NCBI GenBank assembly: GCA_963765545.1
Contig: CAVXWW010000009.1
Span: forward strand, 620,001 to 684,000
Direction: 5' to 3'
DNA from: JARRPM01 sp963765545
GTDB taxonomy: Bacteria > Pseudomonadota > Gammaproteobacteria > Pseudomonadales > Halieaceae
DNA length: 64,000 bases
Of this stretch, positions 1 through 7,866 are shown piece after piece (position 1 is the first letter of the stretch; each line of letters starts with the position of its first letter). Under the pieces are notes generated by a model. That model was given only the letters and a program-made list of their open reading frames with translations, was not told the DNA's origin and did not search any database. The translations under genes were made by a program, and so were the position numbers.

Positions 1-2
1 CG

Positions 3-848
3 GAGGAGTTCGTCAGGGATCGACGCATTGCCCTGGTTTCGTTCACCGGTTCCAGCCGGGTCGGGCACTTTGTCGCCGGGGAGGTTGCCCAACGCCTGGG
101 CAAGTATCTGCTGGAGTGCAGCGGCAACAACGCGATCATCGTTGATGAGAGTGCCGATCTCGACCTGGCGGTGCCCGCCATCGTCTTTGGCGCGGTGGGA
201 ACGGCGGGCCAGCGCTGCACCACCACGCGCCGGCTGATTGTTCACGAGCGCATTTACGAGCCGTTGGTGGAGCGCCTGAGGCACGCCTACCAGCAAGTGA
301 GCATCGGCGATCCGCTGGGCCCCGACGTGCTTATGGGGCCCCTGATAGACGCCGCGGCGAAAAAGGCTTTTGTGGCGGCGGTTAAACGGGCACAGCAGGA
401 GGGCGGTACAGTATTGTACGGCGGTGCCGGCATTGACCGCCCAGGCTATTTCGTACAGCCCACCCTAGTGAGCATGCCGGGGCAAACAGACGTGGTCCGG
501 GAGGAGACTTTCGCGCCAATCCTGTACCTGCTGCGCTATCGCGACCTGGAACAGGCCATCGCCCTGCACAACGATGTACCCCAGGGCCTTTCCTCGGCCA
601 TCTTCACCAATACCCTGCGCCACGCCGAGCAGTTTCTGGCCGCACAAGGCAGCGACTGCGGCCTGGCGAACGTCAACATCGGCACCTCCGGTGCGGAAAT
701 CGGCGGTGCTTTCGGCGGCGAGAAGGAAACCGGCGGCGGTCGCGAGTCCGGCTCGGATGCCTGGAAAGCCTACATGCGGCGCCAGACCACTACCATCAAC
801 TGGGGCAGTGAGTTGCCACTGGCGCAGGGCATAAAGTTTGAACTGTAA
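3..848 (+). CDS. amaB: ALDH7-family semialdehyde dehydrogenase, 3' part (gene starts outside the window)
   Basis: NAD-dependent aldehyde dehydrogenase of the ALDH7/antiquitin group, which oxidises alpha-aminoadipate semialdehyde (piperideine-6-carboxylate) in lysine catabolism. The open frame runs from base 3. It shows the cofactor-loop motif SFTGSSRVG, the catalytic Glu in LLECSGNNA, the nucleophilic Cys in GQRCTTTRRL, and the ALDH7-typical C-terminus with NIGTSGAEIGGAFGGEK, GGGRESGSDAWK and LPLAQGIKFEL. About 280 residues are visible, so roughly the first 40% is missing to the left. One oddity: the Glu motif reads ECSGNN where this group normally has ELGGNN. Family assignment is strong; the exact substrate is inferred from the subfamily. 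Confidence 0.9.
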   Translation, partial: EEFVRDRRIALVSFTGSSRVGHFVAGEVAQRLGKYLLECSGNNAIIVDESADLDLAVPAIVFGAVGTAGQRCTTTRRLIVHERIYEPLVERLRHAYQQVSIGDPLGPDVLMGPLIDAAAKKAFVAAVKRAQQEGGTVLYGGAGIDRPGYFVQPTLVSMPGQTDVVREETFAPILYLLRYRDLEQAIALHNDVPQGLSSAIFTNTLRHAEQFLAAQGSDCGLANVNIGTSGAEIGGAFGGEKETGGGRESGSDAWKAYMRRQTTTINWGSELPLAQGIKFEL

Positions 849-1063
849 TCGGCGGGCATACGGTCAATGGACGTTTTACTATTTTACCGTCTAGCCGCGG
901 ATATCCTACTGATTTAGCCTCACCGCGCGCAAAGACCTTAACGGGGCGCGCTGCCTCAAAAAGGCAAAAACACCCGAAATCCCCACTGATTTACTGAGCT
1001 GCCACAGCCACTGGCAATCTACTCCAGTGCCAGGCTCGCAGTGTCCGTAGTGCGGCAGAACCT

Positions 1064-1318
1064 TCAAGGGTTATCGGGATCGCTGCCCCCCGCTTCCACC
1101 CATACGCCCCGGTCGCATCGCAAGAGCGCAGAGCCGCTGCGAACGAAGCTGCCGTCCGGATAACTCTTGTCATTAAAAAAGCAGGAAGCTCTACCGCTGA
1201 CATTTTCATGAAGGTCATATTCCAGGTCGTCGTTTTCATCCGCTATAGGAGAATTTTGCATTTCCGGATCCTGGTCACCTACCTGTTCGGTACTACCTGG
1301 GTCAGTCAAGATATTCAC
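1064..1318 (-). CDS. small DUF1496-like protein
   Basis: An 84-residue frame with a GTG start. The first half is acidic. The second half has a Cys-FFND-x-Y-x-x-G-S-x-V stretch followed by a second Cys about 20 residues later, which resembles the DUF1496/YnjH pattern (two Cys around a YxxGxxV core). No signal peptide is visible and a GAGG sits too close to the GTG to be a good ribosome site, so the true start may differ. It lies alone between the dehydrogenase gene and the PorB relic. The function of this family is unknown. Confidence 0.4.
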   Translation of the reverse strand: MNILTDPGSTEQVGDQDPEMQNSPIADENDDLEYDLHENVSGRASCFFNDKSYPDGSFVRSGSALLRCDRGVWVEAGGSDPDNP

Positions 1319-1380
1319 GCCTCGTATTGATTAAATCGCTGTCGCATTTACACGGAGCGAATCGATTACATCAGCATCAT

Positions 1381-1935
1381 TTAATGACAAATGCCCCCTT
1401 TGCTTATTGACCTGAAACAATGAAATGAACATTCCGTCACTGCATACCGCCCCTGCAACTGCAGGTATTCCTCGACGGGCAGACGTTCACGGGGAATTCT
1501 GGTGTGGACCACCTGCCCATCGATATATTCTTTCAGGGGCCAGATGCCGGTCTTGACCGCGAGCTTGCCAATGGTCACCGACTCCTTTGGTTCGTAATCC
1601 CAGTCGGTCTGGCAGGGCGAGAGTGCAATGATCATGCGCGGCCCCTTCATCTCCCGGGCTTTCTCTATTTTGCGGGGCCAGGTCCAGGGACTCGCTGCCG
1701 ATCACCGTAGCCCTCGTTGTCGTTGCAGATGTAAAGAAAATCCAGGTTCCGGTCCATGGCACCGGAGGTGGCGGACAGGCCCATACCGTAGGCGGAGCCG
1801 TCACCGGTAAGTACTACCACGTCGAGATCCTCCTCCGGGGCAATGCGCTCGCCCTTGAGCAGGATATCCAGGGCATCCCGGACGGCCTTGGGCCCCGGTG
1901 ACGCCGCGCGGTCGGCGTTAATCGGATCGGGGTTG
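1381..1935 (-). pseudogene. relic of a pyruvate/2-oxoacid:ferredoxin oxidoreductase beta subunit (PorB-like)
   Basis: Two pieces in different frames. The upstream piece carries the thiamine-diphosphate core VVLTGDGSAYGMGLSA and FLYICNDNEGYG. The downstream piece carries KIEKAREMKGPRMIIALSPC, then KLAVKTGIWPLKEY and RERLPVEEYLQLQGRY. In intact beta subunits these are separated by about 40-50 residues that are missing here, and the N-terminal part before the core is also missing. The junction lies near 1665-1680. No alpha or gamma subunit gene is nearby, so this is an orphan fragment left by rearrangement. Confidence 0.8.
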
Positions 1936-2077
1936 ATTTGAGTCAAGGGATCAGGTCTGGGTGTCGGGCGTAACTTTTTCCCGGTCGAGCCGGGGGTGAG
2001 GGCTTGGCTATACTGCAAGCAGCGGTCATTGCGTGTTTACAGGGCCTGGGGCATGGCGCCAGGCGAGGAGGAGTTCG

Positions 2078-2854
2078 ATGATCGAGGCCTTGCTGCTCGA
2101 CCTGAGCGGGGTGCTTTACGACGGGGACGGGATTATTCCCGGCGCGCTGCAAGCGGTGGAACGGGCGCAGCGCGCCGGGATCGAGATCCGCTTCATTACC
2201 AACACCTCGCAAAAAACCAGGGTGAATCTGCTTAAGCATCTGCGCAAGCTCCAGTTCAAGGTGGCCGAGGGCCAGCTGTTCACGGCGGTGGACGCGGCCC
2301 GCCAGTGGTTGCAGCAGCGGGACCTCAGGCCCTTCTGCCTGGTACACGAGAACATCGCGGGTGAGTTTGACGATTTCGACCAGCGCGACCCCGACGCGGT
2401 GTTGATCGCCGATGCCGCCGAGGGTTTCAACTATCGCAACCTGAACCGCGCCTTCCAACTATGCATGGCGGGCGCCCCCCTGCTGGGCGTGGGATACAAC
2501 CGCTATTTCAAGTCCGGTGACCAGTTGCTGTTGGATGCCGGCGCGTTTATCAGGGCCGTGGAGTTCGCCGCCGGGGTGGAGGCGACCATCGTAGGCAAGC
2601 CCGGCGTGGAGTTCTTCGGGCAGGTAGTCGCCGCCGCCGGCGCCCCGGCGGATCGGGCGCTGATGGTGGGGGACGACGTATTCGGTGATATCGAGGGGGC
2701 CCTGAATGCGGGCCTTCAGGCCTGCCTGGTGCGAACGGGCAAGTACCGGCCGGGTGATGAGGGAAAAATCAGCGGCGACTTCCACACGGTTGATTCCATC
2801 GTGGAGGCCGTGGAGCTGGCCCTGGCGAATCACTCAGGCCGGCCGGGCCCCTGA
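2078..2854 (+). CDS. HAD-IIA phosphatase, LHPP/HDHD2-like
   Basis: Haloacid-dehalogenase superfamily phosphatase, 258 residues, close in sequence pattern to phospholysine phosphohistidine inorganic pyrophosphate phosphatase. Motif I is LLLDLSGVLYDGD: Asp8 is the nucleophile and the usual second Asp is Ser10, as is typical of the LHPP group (LDISGVLY). Motif II is FITNTSQKTR, the motif III lysine is in VGKPG, and motif IV is MVGDDVFGD. The start at 2078 is chosen because GAGGAGGAG lies 5 bases upstream; the longer frame from 2033 lacks a site. The 3' end overlaps the convergent amrA gene by about 20 bp. The physiological substrate is unknown. Confidence 0.88.
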   Translation: MIEALLLDLSGVLYDGDGIIPGALQAVERAQRAGIEIRFITNTSQKTRVNLLKHLRKLQFKVAEGQLFTAVDAARQWLQQRDLRPFCLVHENIAGEFDDFDQRDPDAVLIADAAEGFNYRNLNRAFQLCMAGAPLLGVGYNRYFKSGDQLLLDAGAFIRAVEFAAGVEATIVGKPGVEFFGQVVAAAGAPADRALMVGDDVFGDIEGALNAGLQACLVRTGKYRPGDEGKISGDFHTVDSIVEAVELALANHSGRPGP

Positions 2855-3424
2855 ATCGTCAAACGTCGTTGTCTGGTAGCGATGGACACGCAGCGAGGCT
2901 GACCAGTGGCTTGCCGGCAGGCCGGCCTTGGCCAGCAGTTGATCCATGAATAGGTGAGGTTCCGGCAGCTGCTCCCACACTTTGGGCAGAAAGGTCGAGC
3001 GGTGCCGTCCCTCCTGCAACAGTACGCCGTCCACGCCCGATCGCAGCTGGGCGAGCAATGCCTCCCGGCTGTTAGCCGCCAGCGGCTGCATGGGTGTCAG
3101 CACTGAAATCTCGATGGCGGTTTCCGCCAGTTCCTCCGCCTGCAGTTGCGGGAAACGCGGATCCCGGAAAGCCGCGCTGCAGGCGGAGTCCGCCACAGCC
3201 CGCGCGAGGGGGCCGCCCGGCTCGAGTGTGCCGATACAGCCGCGCAGCCTGGCGCGCCGGGTCAAGGTGACAAATACTGCCCGTTCCGTGCGCAGTGCGG
3301 GTGTCAGCCCGGGAAGCGCCCGCTCTCCGTCCTCGTGCAGCGCGTGGTGAATGCTGTCCCTGGCGATCGCCAGCAGCAGTGATTGTTCCCCCGAGCTCAG
3401 GTCAATGCAAAATGAAGGCGCCAT
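2834..3424 (-). CDS. amrA: AmmeMemoRadiSam system protein A (AMMECR1 domain)
   Basis: AMMECR1-domain protein of about 196 residues with the family signature RLRGCIGTLEP, the segment FRDPRFPQL and the IEISVLTP strand. It is the third member of the conserved AMMECR1/Memo/radical-SAM gene set, whose biochemical role is not established. The start at 3424 is the internal ATG overlapping the last codons of amrB; upstream codons only copy the amrB region in another frame. Gene overlap implies translational coupling with amrB. The 3' end overlaps the convergent HAD gene. Confidence 0.9.
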   Translation of the reverse strand: MAPSFCIDLSSGEQSLLLAIARDSIHHALHEDGERALPGLTPALRTERAVFVTLTRRARLRGCIGTLEPGGPLARAVADSACSAAFRDPRFPQLQAEELAETAIEISVLTPMQPLAANSREALLAQLRSGVDGVLLQEGRHRSTFLPKVWEQLPEPHLFMDQLLAKAGLPASHWSASLRVHRYQTTTFDDSGARPA

Positions 3425-4184
3425 AGCCCACCACCCGACTCCTGTCGCCGGCGGTATCGCCGGAATTGCGCAGGTCCAGCATTTCGATCGCAAGCTCGCG
3501 GCAGTGCCTGCTGCGCATCAGGCCGTTGAGGGCGCGGGCGCCGCAGGCCTCCTCACCCGTCAATGCGCTGTCCCTCGCCAGCAGGCGATCACAGGTCAGC
3601 GAATCTGTCGCGCAGGCTTCCTCGTAACCGAGAAAGTGGGACAGGTCTGTGCTGACCACAATCAGGGTTTCCGCACCGCCCCACAGCGCGTCCAGGACTG
3701 CCGCCACCGGCTCCGGATCGCAGTTGCCAACCACCACCGGCACCAGCGAAAAGTGCCCGAGAACGGTTTGCAGGAAAGGCAACTGCACCTCCAGGCTGTG
3801 TTCGGCCCGGTGCGCTTCGTCCGACACGCGGACTCCTGCCATGTCCGTAATCTGCTCTATCGACGGCCTGTCCAGCGGCACTGCCCCCAGCGGCGTGGCG
3901 AAGGCGTCCACCGACGGTACCGCCATGCCCTCCAGGTACACCCGGTGCGCCGGGCCCAACACCACCACCCGCTCGATCCTGACCCCACGCGGCACCAGGC
4001 AGCGGTAGGCTGCGGCGGCAGTCTGTCCGGAGTACAAGTAGCCGGCGTGCGGCACGATCAGGACCTTGGGCCTGTGCCGTGCAGCTTCGCCCGCGGCACC
4101 CAGCAGGGCATTGATATGCTGCTGCAGGCGGTGGGCGTCGGCCTCATAGAACTGGCCTGCCACGGCGGCTTTGCGGGTATTCAT
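3402..4184 (-). CDS. amrB: AmmeMemoRadiSam system protein B (Memo-like)
   Basis: Memo-family protein of about 260 residues. Visible motifs include the N-terminal RKAAVAGQFYE, PHAGYLYSG, LGPAHRV, EHSLEVQLPF and STDLSHFLGY, which supply the His/Cys/Asp residues lining the Memo pocket, a fold related to extradiol dioxygenases. The ATG at 4184 is preferred because AGGAGG lies 12 bases upstream; the GTG at 4208 overlaps that ribosome site. It overlaps amrA downstream and is divergent from amrS across an 80-bp region holding a large dyad. Confidence 0.92.
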   Translation of the reverse strand: MNTRKAAVAGQFYEADAHRLQQHINALLGAAGEAARHRPKVLIVPHAGYLYSGQTAAAAYRCLVPRGVRIERVVVLGPAHRVYLEGMAVPSVDAFATPLGAVPLDRPSIEQITDMAGVRVSDEAHRAEHSLEVQLPFLQTVLGHFSLVPVVVGNCDPEPVAAVLDALWGGAETLIVVSTDLSHFLGYEEACATDSLTCDRLLARDSALTGEEACGARALNGLMRSRHCRELAIEMLDLRNSGDTAGDRSRVVGYGAFILH

Positions 4185-4220
4185 CAAATGCGTCGGCCTC
4201 CTCTTCACCTACCGCTATAA

Positions 4221-4269
4221 ATCCATACTTGTAATATGGGTATTTCGCCCATAAATACAAGGGATGGAT
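4221..4269. promoter_or_regulatory. large imperfect inverted repeat in the amrB/amrS divergent region
   Basis: The left arm begins ATCCATACTTGTAATATGGG and the right arm ends AAATACAAGGGATGGAT, with a short central TATTTCG. Most of each ~20-base arm is complementary, with one or two mismatched stretches. The right arm contains the amrS start codon at 4264. It could be an operator for the divergent genes or an mRNA hairpin that occludes the amrS start. No regulator gene is adjacent. Confidence 0.6.
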
Positions 4270-5337
4270 AGAACAATAGTCTCAACCCGCTACTGGCACC
4301 CGTTGCCCAACGGCCAGCTGCAGTGCGACGTGTGCCCGCGCCACTGCCATTTACTGGAGGGACAGCGCGGCCTGTGCTATGTGCGCCAGCGCCTGGACGG
4401 GGAGGTCAAGCTGGTCAGCTACGGCCGCTCCAGCGGCTTTTGCGTCGACCCGATCGAGAAAAAACCGCTGAACCATTTTTACCCCGGCAGCGGTGTACTG
4501 TCTTTCGGCACGGCGGGTTGCAACCTGGCCTGCAAGTTCTGCCAGAACTGGGACATGAGCAAGTCCCGGGAGATGGATACGCTCGCGGACCAGGCCAGCC
4601 CGGAACAACTGGCCCGGGCGGCGCAGGAACTGGGCTGCCGCAGCGTGGCCTTCACTTACAACGACCCGGTCATTTTCCTGGAGTACGCGGTGGACGTCGC
4701 CGCGGCCTGCCGCGAGCGCGAGATCGCGACGGTAGCTGTTACCGCCGGTTACATCGATCCCGAACCGAGGGTGGAGTTTTTCCGGGCGATGGATGCGGCC
4801 AACGTCGATCTGAAAGCGTTTACCGATCGTTTTTACTACAAAGTTTGTGGCGCGCGGCTGGCGCCCGTGCTGGAGACCCTGGAATACATTCGGCATGAGA
4901 CAGACTGCTGGCTGGAGCTGACCACGCTGCTCATTTCCGGGGAGAACGATTCGGAGTCCGAGCTCAATGAGATGACCCGCTGGGTGGTGGAGCACCTGGG
5001 GCCGGATGTGCCCATGCACTTCACCGCGTTCCACCCGGACTGGAAAATGCGCGATATCGAGCGCACGCCCGCCGCCACTCTGGGCAGGGCGCGGGATATC
5101 GCGCGGGCCAACGGCGTCCGGTACGCCTATACCGGCAACGTGCGGGACCCGGCGGGCGGCAGTACCTGGTGCCACAACTGCGGCGAATTGCTGATCGAGC
5201 GGGACTGGCATCGTATCGGCCGGTGGGGGCTGGATTCCCGCGACTGTTGTGCGAGTTGCGGCTGTGCCGTCCCGGGTCACTTCGGCGGAAAACCCGAGCC
5301 GCTGGAGACGCGGCCGGTGCGGGTGCACTTGCGTTAG
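4264..5337 (+). CDS. amrS: AmmeMemoRadiSam system radical SAM enzyme
   Basis: Radical SAM protein of 357 residues. The cluster motif is CNLACKFC near residue 87, preceded by the N-terminal motif CDVCPRHC and GLCYVR. The family segment FTYNDPVIFLEY and a C-terminal Cys set (WCHNCGELL and CCASCGC) follow. It is the partner of amrA and amrB in the AMMECR1/Memo/radical-SAM set; the reaction is not established. The start at 4264 matches the family N-terminus, but no normal ribosome site precedes it: only AAGGG touches the ATG, and the codon sits in the right arm of a large inverted repeat. Initiation could be leaderless or structure-controlled. Confidence 0.92.
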   Translation: MDRTIVSTRYWHPLPNGQLQCDVCPRHCHLLEGQRGLCYVRQRLDGEVKLVSYGRSSGFCVDPIEKKPLNHFYPGSGVLSFGTAGCNLACKFCQNWDMSKSREMDTLADQASPEQLARAAQELGCRSVAFTYNDPVIFLEYAVDVAAACREREIATVAVTAGYIDPEPRVEFFRAMDAANVDLKAFTDRFYYKVCGARLAPVLETLEYIRHETDCWLELTTLLISGENDSESELNEMTRWVVEHLGPDVPMHFTAFHPDWKMRDIERTPAATLGRARDIARANGVRYAYTGNVRDPAGGSTWCHNCGELLIERDWHRIGRWGLDSRDCCASCGCAVPGHFGGKPEPLETRPVRVHLR

Positions 5338-5479
5338 CTATTCCGCTCTCAACGCTGCAATGTGATCGAGACCCGCGGCACGCATGGCCGGCGAGACCCA
5401 CACCGCAGCTCAATACCAGCGACCCAAGCATATAGAAAGGCTGTAATGCGATGGGGAGTCCGGGCACAAAGGTATTCAG

Positions 5480-5805
5480 GGTATCGACAAGTTAAGGCAC
5501 CCGAGTTGGTAGAATTGGCGGAGGGCCTGCCCCATGATCGTAGCGAGTGCTTTGGGTATGGTGAAGTGGTCGATGTTTACCTGCAGAAAAAGCGTGATGG
5601 CGCTGCAGCAAAGCGCTTCTTTAATCGGCTGCTTCGTAACCATGGGGGAGAGCCTGGGAAGATCGTGACTGACAAACTACGGAGCTATCCGTTGGCGCAT
5701 CGGGAAGTGTTCCCAGAGTCGATCCATGTTACCGACAAGTATGCCAATAATCCTGCCGAGCAATCACACGAGCCACCCCGGGGAGCTCGGTCTGTGCCGG
5801 GCCCG
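5480..5805 (+). mobile_element. IS6-like relic, copy A (internally deleted)
   Basis: The left end is GGTATCGACAAGTTAAG followed by the family subterminal stretch (AGAATTGGCGGAGGGCC). The sequence then jumps to the transposase C-terminal half: VVDVYLQKKRDGAAAKRFF, VTDKLRSYPLAHREV and NNPAEQSHEP (second Asp and Glu of the DDE triad). The jump lies inside a GAGGGCCTGCCCC stretch shared by two short inserted modules of the full element, so recombination between them probably caused the deletion. The right terminus is not recognisable, and the relic ends just before the M28 peptidase stop codon. Confidence 0.8.
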
Positions 5806-5831
5806 GGGTACTCTCGAAACGCGAAACTCGG

Positions 5832-7370
5832 CTACTCCATGATTTCAGGTTCGGCAGGCGGCATCTTGAAGTTGCCCTTGCCTCTCTCGGCATTGACCGC
5901 CTCGGTATTCATGCTGTACTGCAACACCGAATAGGCCACAGCGTCAGAATTGATATCCAGCGCTTCCAAACTGATGTTGTCGAATGTATCGCAGGCCAGG
6001 TGATAGCAGGGGTCGTACTGATCGCCCGCTGTGCCGCCCCAGATCGCGGCCTCCTCTGGTGTCTTGATGACTTCTGCGCCAGTGAACAGGCCACCGGAGG
6101 GAATGCCGACAGCGATGAATGGGCCATAATCGGATCTGCCACTGAAGTCGGTACCCTTGAAGGATTGGCCGACCATCATGTAGTAGCTTTCAAACAGGTA
6201 CTCTATCTGCTCTGACCCGGCGGGCCCGGGACCGGCGCCGACACCGTCAGAATCATCGCCGTCGTAGATGAAAAAGACATAATTGGGCGAACCGATCATG
6301 TCGAAGTTGAGATACAGGGCGATATTGTCTATCTCCTCGCTGCTGAGCCCGGCCACATAATTTGTAGACCCGACCAGTCCGGATTCTTCGGCGCCCCACC
6401 AGGCAAATCGTACCGTATTGAATGGCTTGACCCTGCTCATTTGTATCGCCGTCTCCAATACGGCGGCACTACCGGACCCATTGTCCTGAATTCCGGGACC
6501 CGCTTGCACAGAATCCAGGTGGGCGCCCGCCATGACCACGTTGCTATCGTTGCGGCCGGGCAGTTCAGCAATGACGTTGTACTGGGTTTCCACCACCGTC
6601 GCTTTTACTTCGATAAATGCCACCGACCCGCTCTGTGACAGGGCTAGGCCATCGGCGAAACTAGCGCCTACCAGCGGGATTCCCAAGTTGGAGGGTGAGC
6701 CGTCCGGAAGTGCCGAGGCATTGCCGCTCAGGGTGCCCTGGCGTGCGGGCGTGTCGCCCTGGTTTAAAATGATCACGCCTTCGGCACCGGCCGCTTCCGC
6801 GTTGGTGGCTTTGACGGAGAAGAAGCAGGAGCCGCGCTGCATGAGTGCGATATCATCGGGCCCGCTGAAATCAAGTCCGTCGAAGTCGGAGGCCTCGCAG
6901 CCGCTGGATGAGTTGGCGGGGTCATTGGGCCAGTCAGGGTTGCCCAGCGCCAGGTCCACACCAACAACCGGGCCGCTGGTGCTGCCGATCGCTGAACCGG
7001 TGAATACACCCGCCGCATAATCCGCAGCAAACGGTGCCAATTGCGTCAGGGTCCCGGGCGGGCTGTAGGTGAACTCGAATGAATTGAGCTCGGGTGTGTA
7101 GCCAGCGGCCGTGAGCATGTCGACCACGTATTGAACGCTGGCGCTGTATCCGGGCGTGCCGGTTGCACGGATTCCGTTGTTGTTGTCGGCAACCTCTTGC
7201 AGGGCCCACTGGTGGCGCCGCACGGCGTCCAGGGTCACACATTCAAGCAGTTTGTCATGGGTATTGTTGACCCTGGAATCGCAGGACTTCGGTCCGGCAA
7301 CAGAGTGGCTGGCCAGTGTCGCGAGTGAGACAGCCAGAGCCAGTCTGGCTGGCGTGTGATGTATTTTCAT
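5832..7370 (-). CDS. secreted M28-family zinc aminopeptidase with PA domain
   Basis: Exported metallopeptidase of 512 residues. The signal peptide runs to about residue 26 (ALAVSLATLASHSVAG). A PA (protease-associated) domain spans about 110-260. The M28 domain follows with predicted zinc ligands His284 (AGAHLDS), Asp296 (QDNGSG), Glu329 with catalytic Glu328 (WGAEESG), Asp357 (LNFDMIG) and His457 (CYHLACD). The ATG at 7370 is chosen because GAGGTG lies 6 bases upstream; a GTG nine bases earlier overlaps that site. The layout resembles aminopeptidase Y/leucine aminopeptidase types that release amino acids from peptides outside the cytoplasm. Its stop codon lies about 27 bp from IS6-like relic A, yet the gene looks complete. 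Confidence 0.93.
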   Translation of the reverse strand: MKIHHTPARLALAVSLATLASHSVAGPKSCDSRVNNTHDKLLECVTLDAVRRHQWALQEVADNNNGIRATGTPGYSASVQYVVDMLTAAGYTPELNSFEFTYSPPGTLTQLAPFAADYAAGVFTGSAIGSTSGPVVGVDLALGNPDWPNDPANSSSGCEASDFDGLDFSGPDDIALMQRGSCFFSVKATNAEAAGAEGVIILNQGDTPARQGTLSGNASALPDGSPSNLGIPLVGASFADGLALSQSGSVAFIEVKATVVETQYNVIAELPGRNDSNVVMAGAHLDSVQAGPGIQDNGSGSAAVLETAIQMSRVKPFNTVRFAWWGAEESGLVGSTNYVAGLSSEEIDNIALYLNFDMIGSPNYVFFIYDGDDSDGVGAGPGPAGSEQIEYLFESYYMMVGQSFKGTDFSGRSDYGPFIAVGIPSGGLFTGAEVIKTPEEAAIWGGTAGDQYDPCYHLACDTFDNISLEALDINSDAVAYSVLQYSMNTEAVNAERGKGNFKMPPAEPEIME

Positions 7371-7866
7371 GACGGACACCTCATGGGGCTAGTAGATCAA
7401 GCGAAGCAATCCGAAAAAGGAGGCAATAAACGCACCACGATTGAATTTTCCTACTCTATCAAGGGCTTGAAAAATGCTGATAAAAGACAACATCGCGAAG
7501 TGTAAAAATTGCTGACAGGCCATGTGGCAGTTTCGATATGAGCAGTCCGTTTTTCATTGCCGAATTCCATAAGTGGGTGCTGCCAGACTGCCTCGGCCGG
7601 GAAACATTTCGCGGATGAAGGTGCTCTGGCTGTGAGGTTCAGTTCGTTCCGGGAATGGAGCAGGGCGGTAGCGTAAGTCTGGTCCAGGGGAGTTCTGTCC
7701 AGGCTCTGTGATTGGACAGAGTGGTCGATGTTAGGCACAAGGGCGTAAAAAAGGGCGTGTGAGACTTCGCTGTGCGTCCAGGGGACAACGTGTATAATTT
7801 CTGAGCTGAACCAGACCAATAAGCCGACGTTTAAAATCGTTGGCACCCTCAGGAATCCAAGAGTTA
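7371..7866. other. intergenic region with a possible promoter
   Basis: No gene is supported here. A minus-strand open frame (7451-7846) has no ribosome site and no family resemblance. The only signal seen is a perfect TATAAT at 7793-7798, about 70 bp before the TPR gene, without a good -35 at the usual spacing. Confidence 0.5.
7793..7798 (+). promoter_or_regulatory. candidate -10 box for the TPR gene
   Basis: TATAAT preceded by TG-like context (GTGTATAAT). No TTGACA-like hexamer lies 16-18 bases upstream, so this would be a weak or extended -10 promoter. Confidence 0.3.

Noticed and set aside
3351..4220. 289-codon plus-strand open frame opposite amrB
   Set aside because: Antisense shadow of a conserved gene in GC-rich DNA.
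4351..5328. 325-codon minus-strand open frame opposite amrS
   Set aside because: Antisense shadow of the radical SAM gene.
5362..5934. 190-codon plus-strand open frame
   Set aside because: It joins unrelated bases, relic A transposase residues and antisense of the M28 peptidase; only the relic part is meaningful.
7451..7846. 131-codon minus-strand open frame upstream of the TPR gene
   Set aside because: No ribosome site, no family resemblance, low-complexity composition; the region is better read as intergenic.
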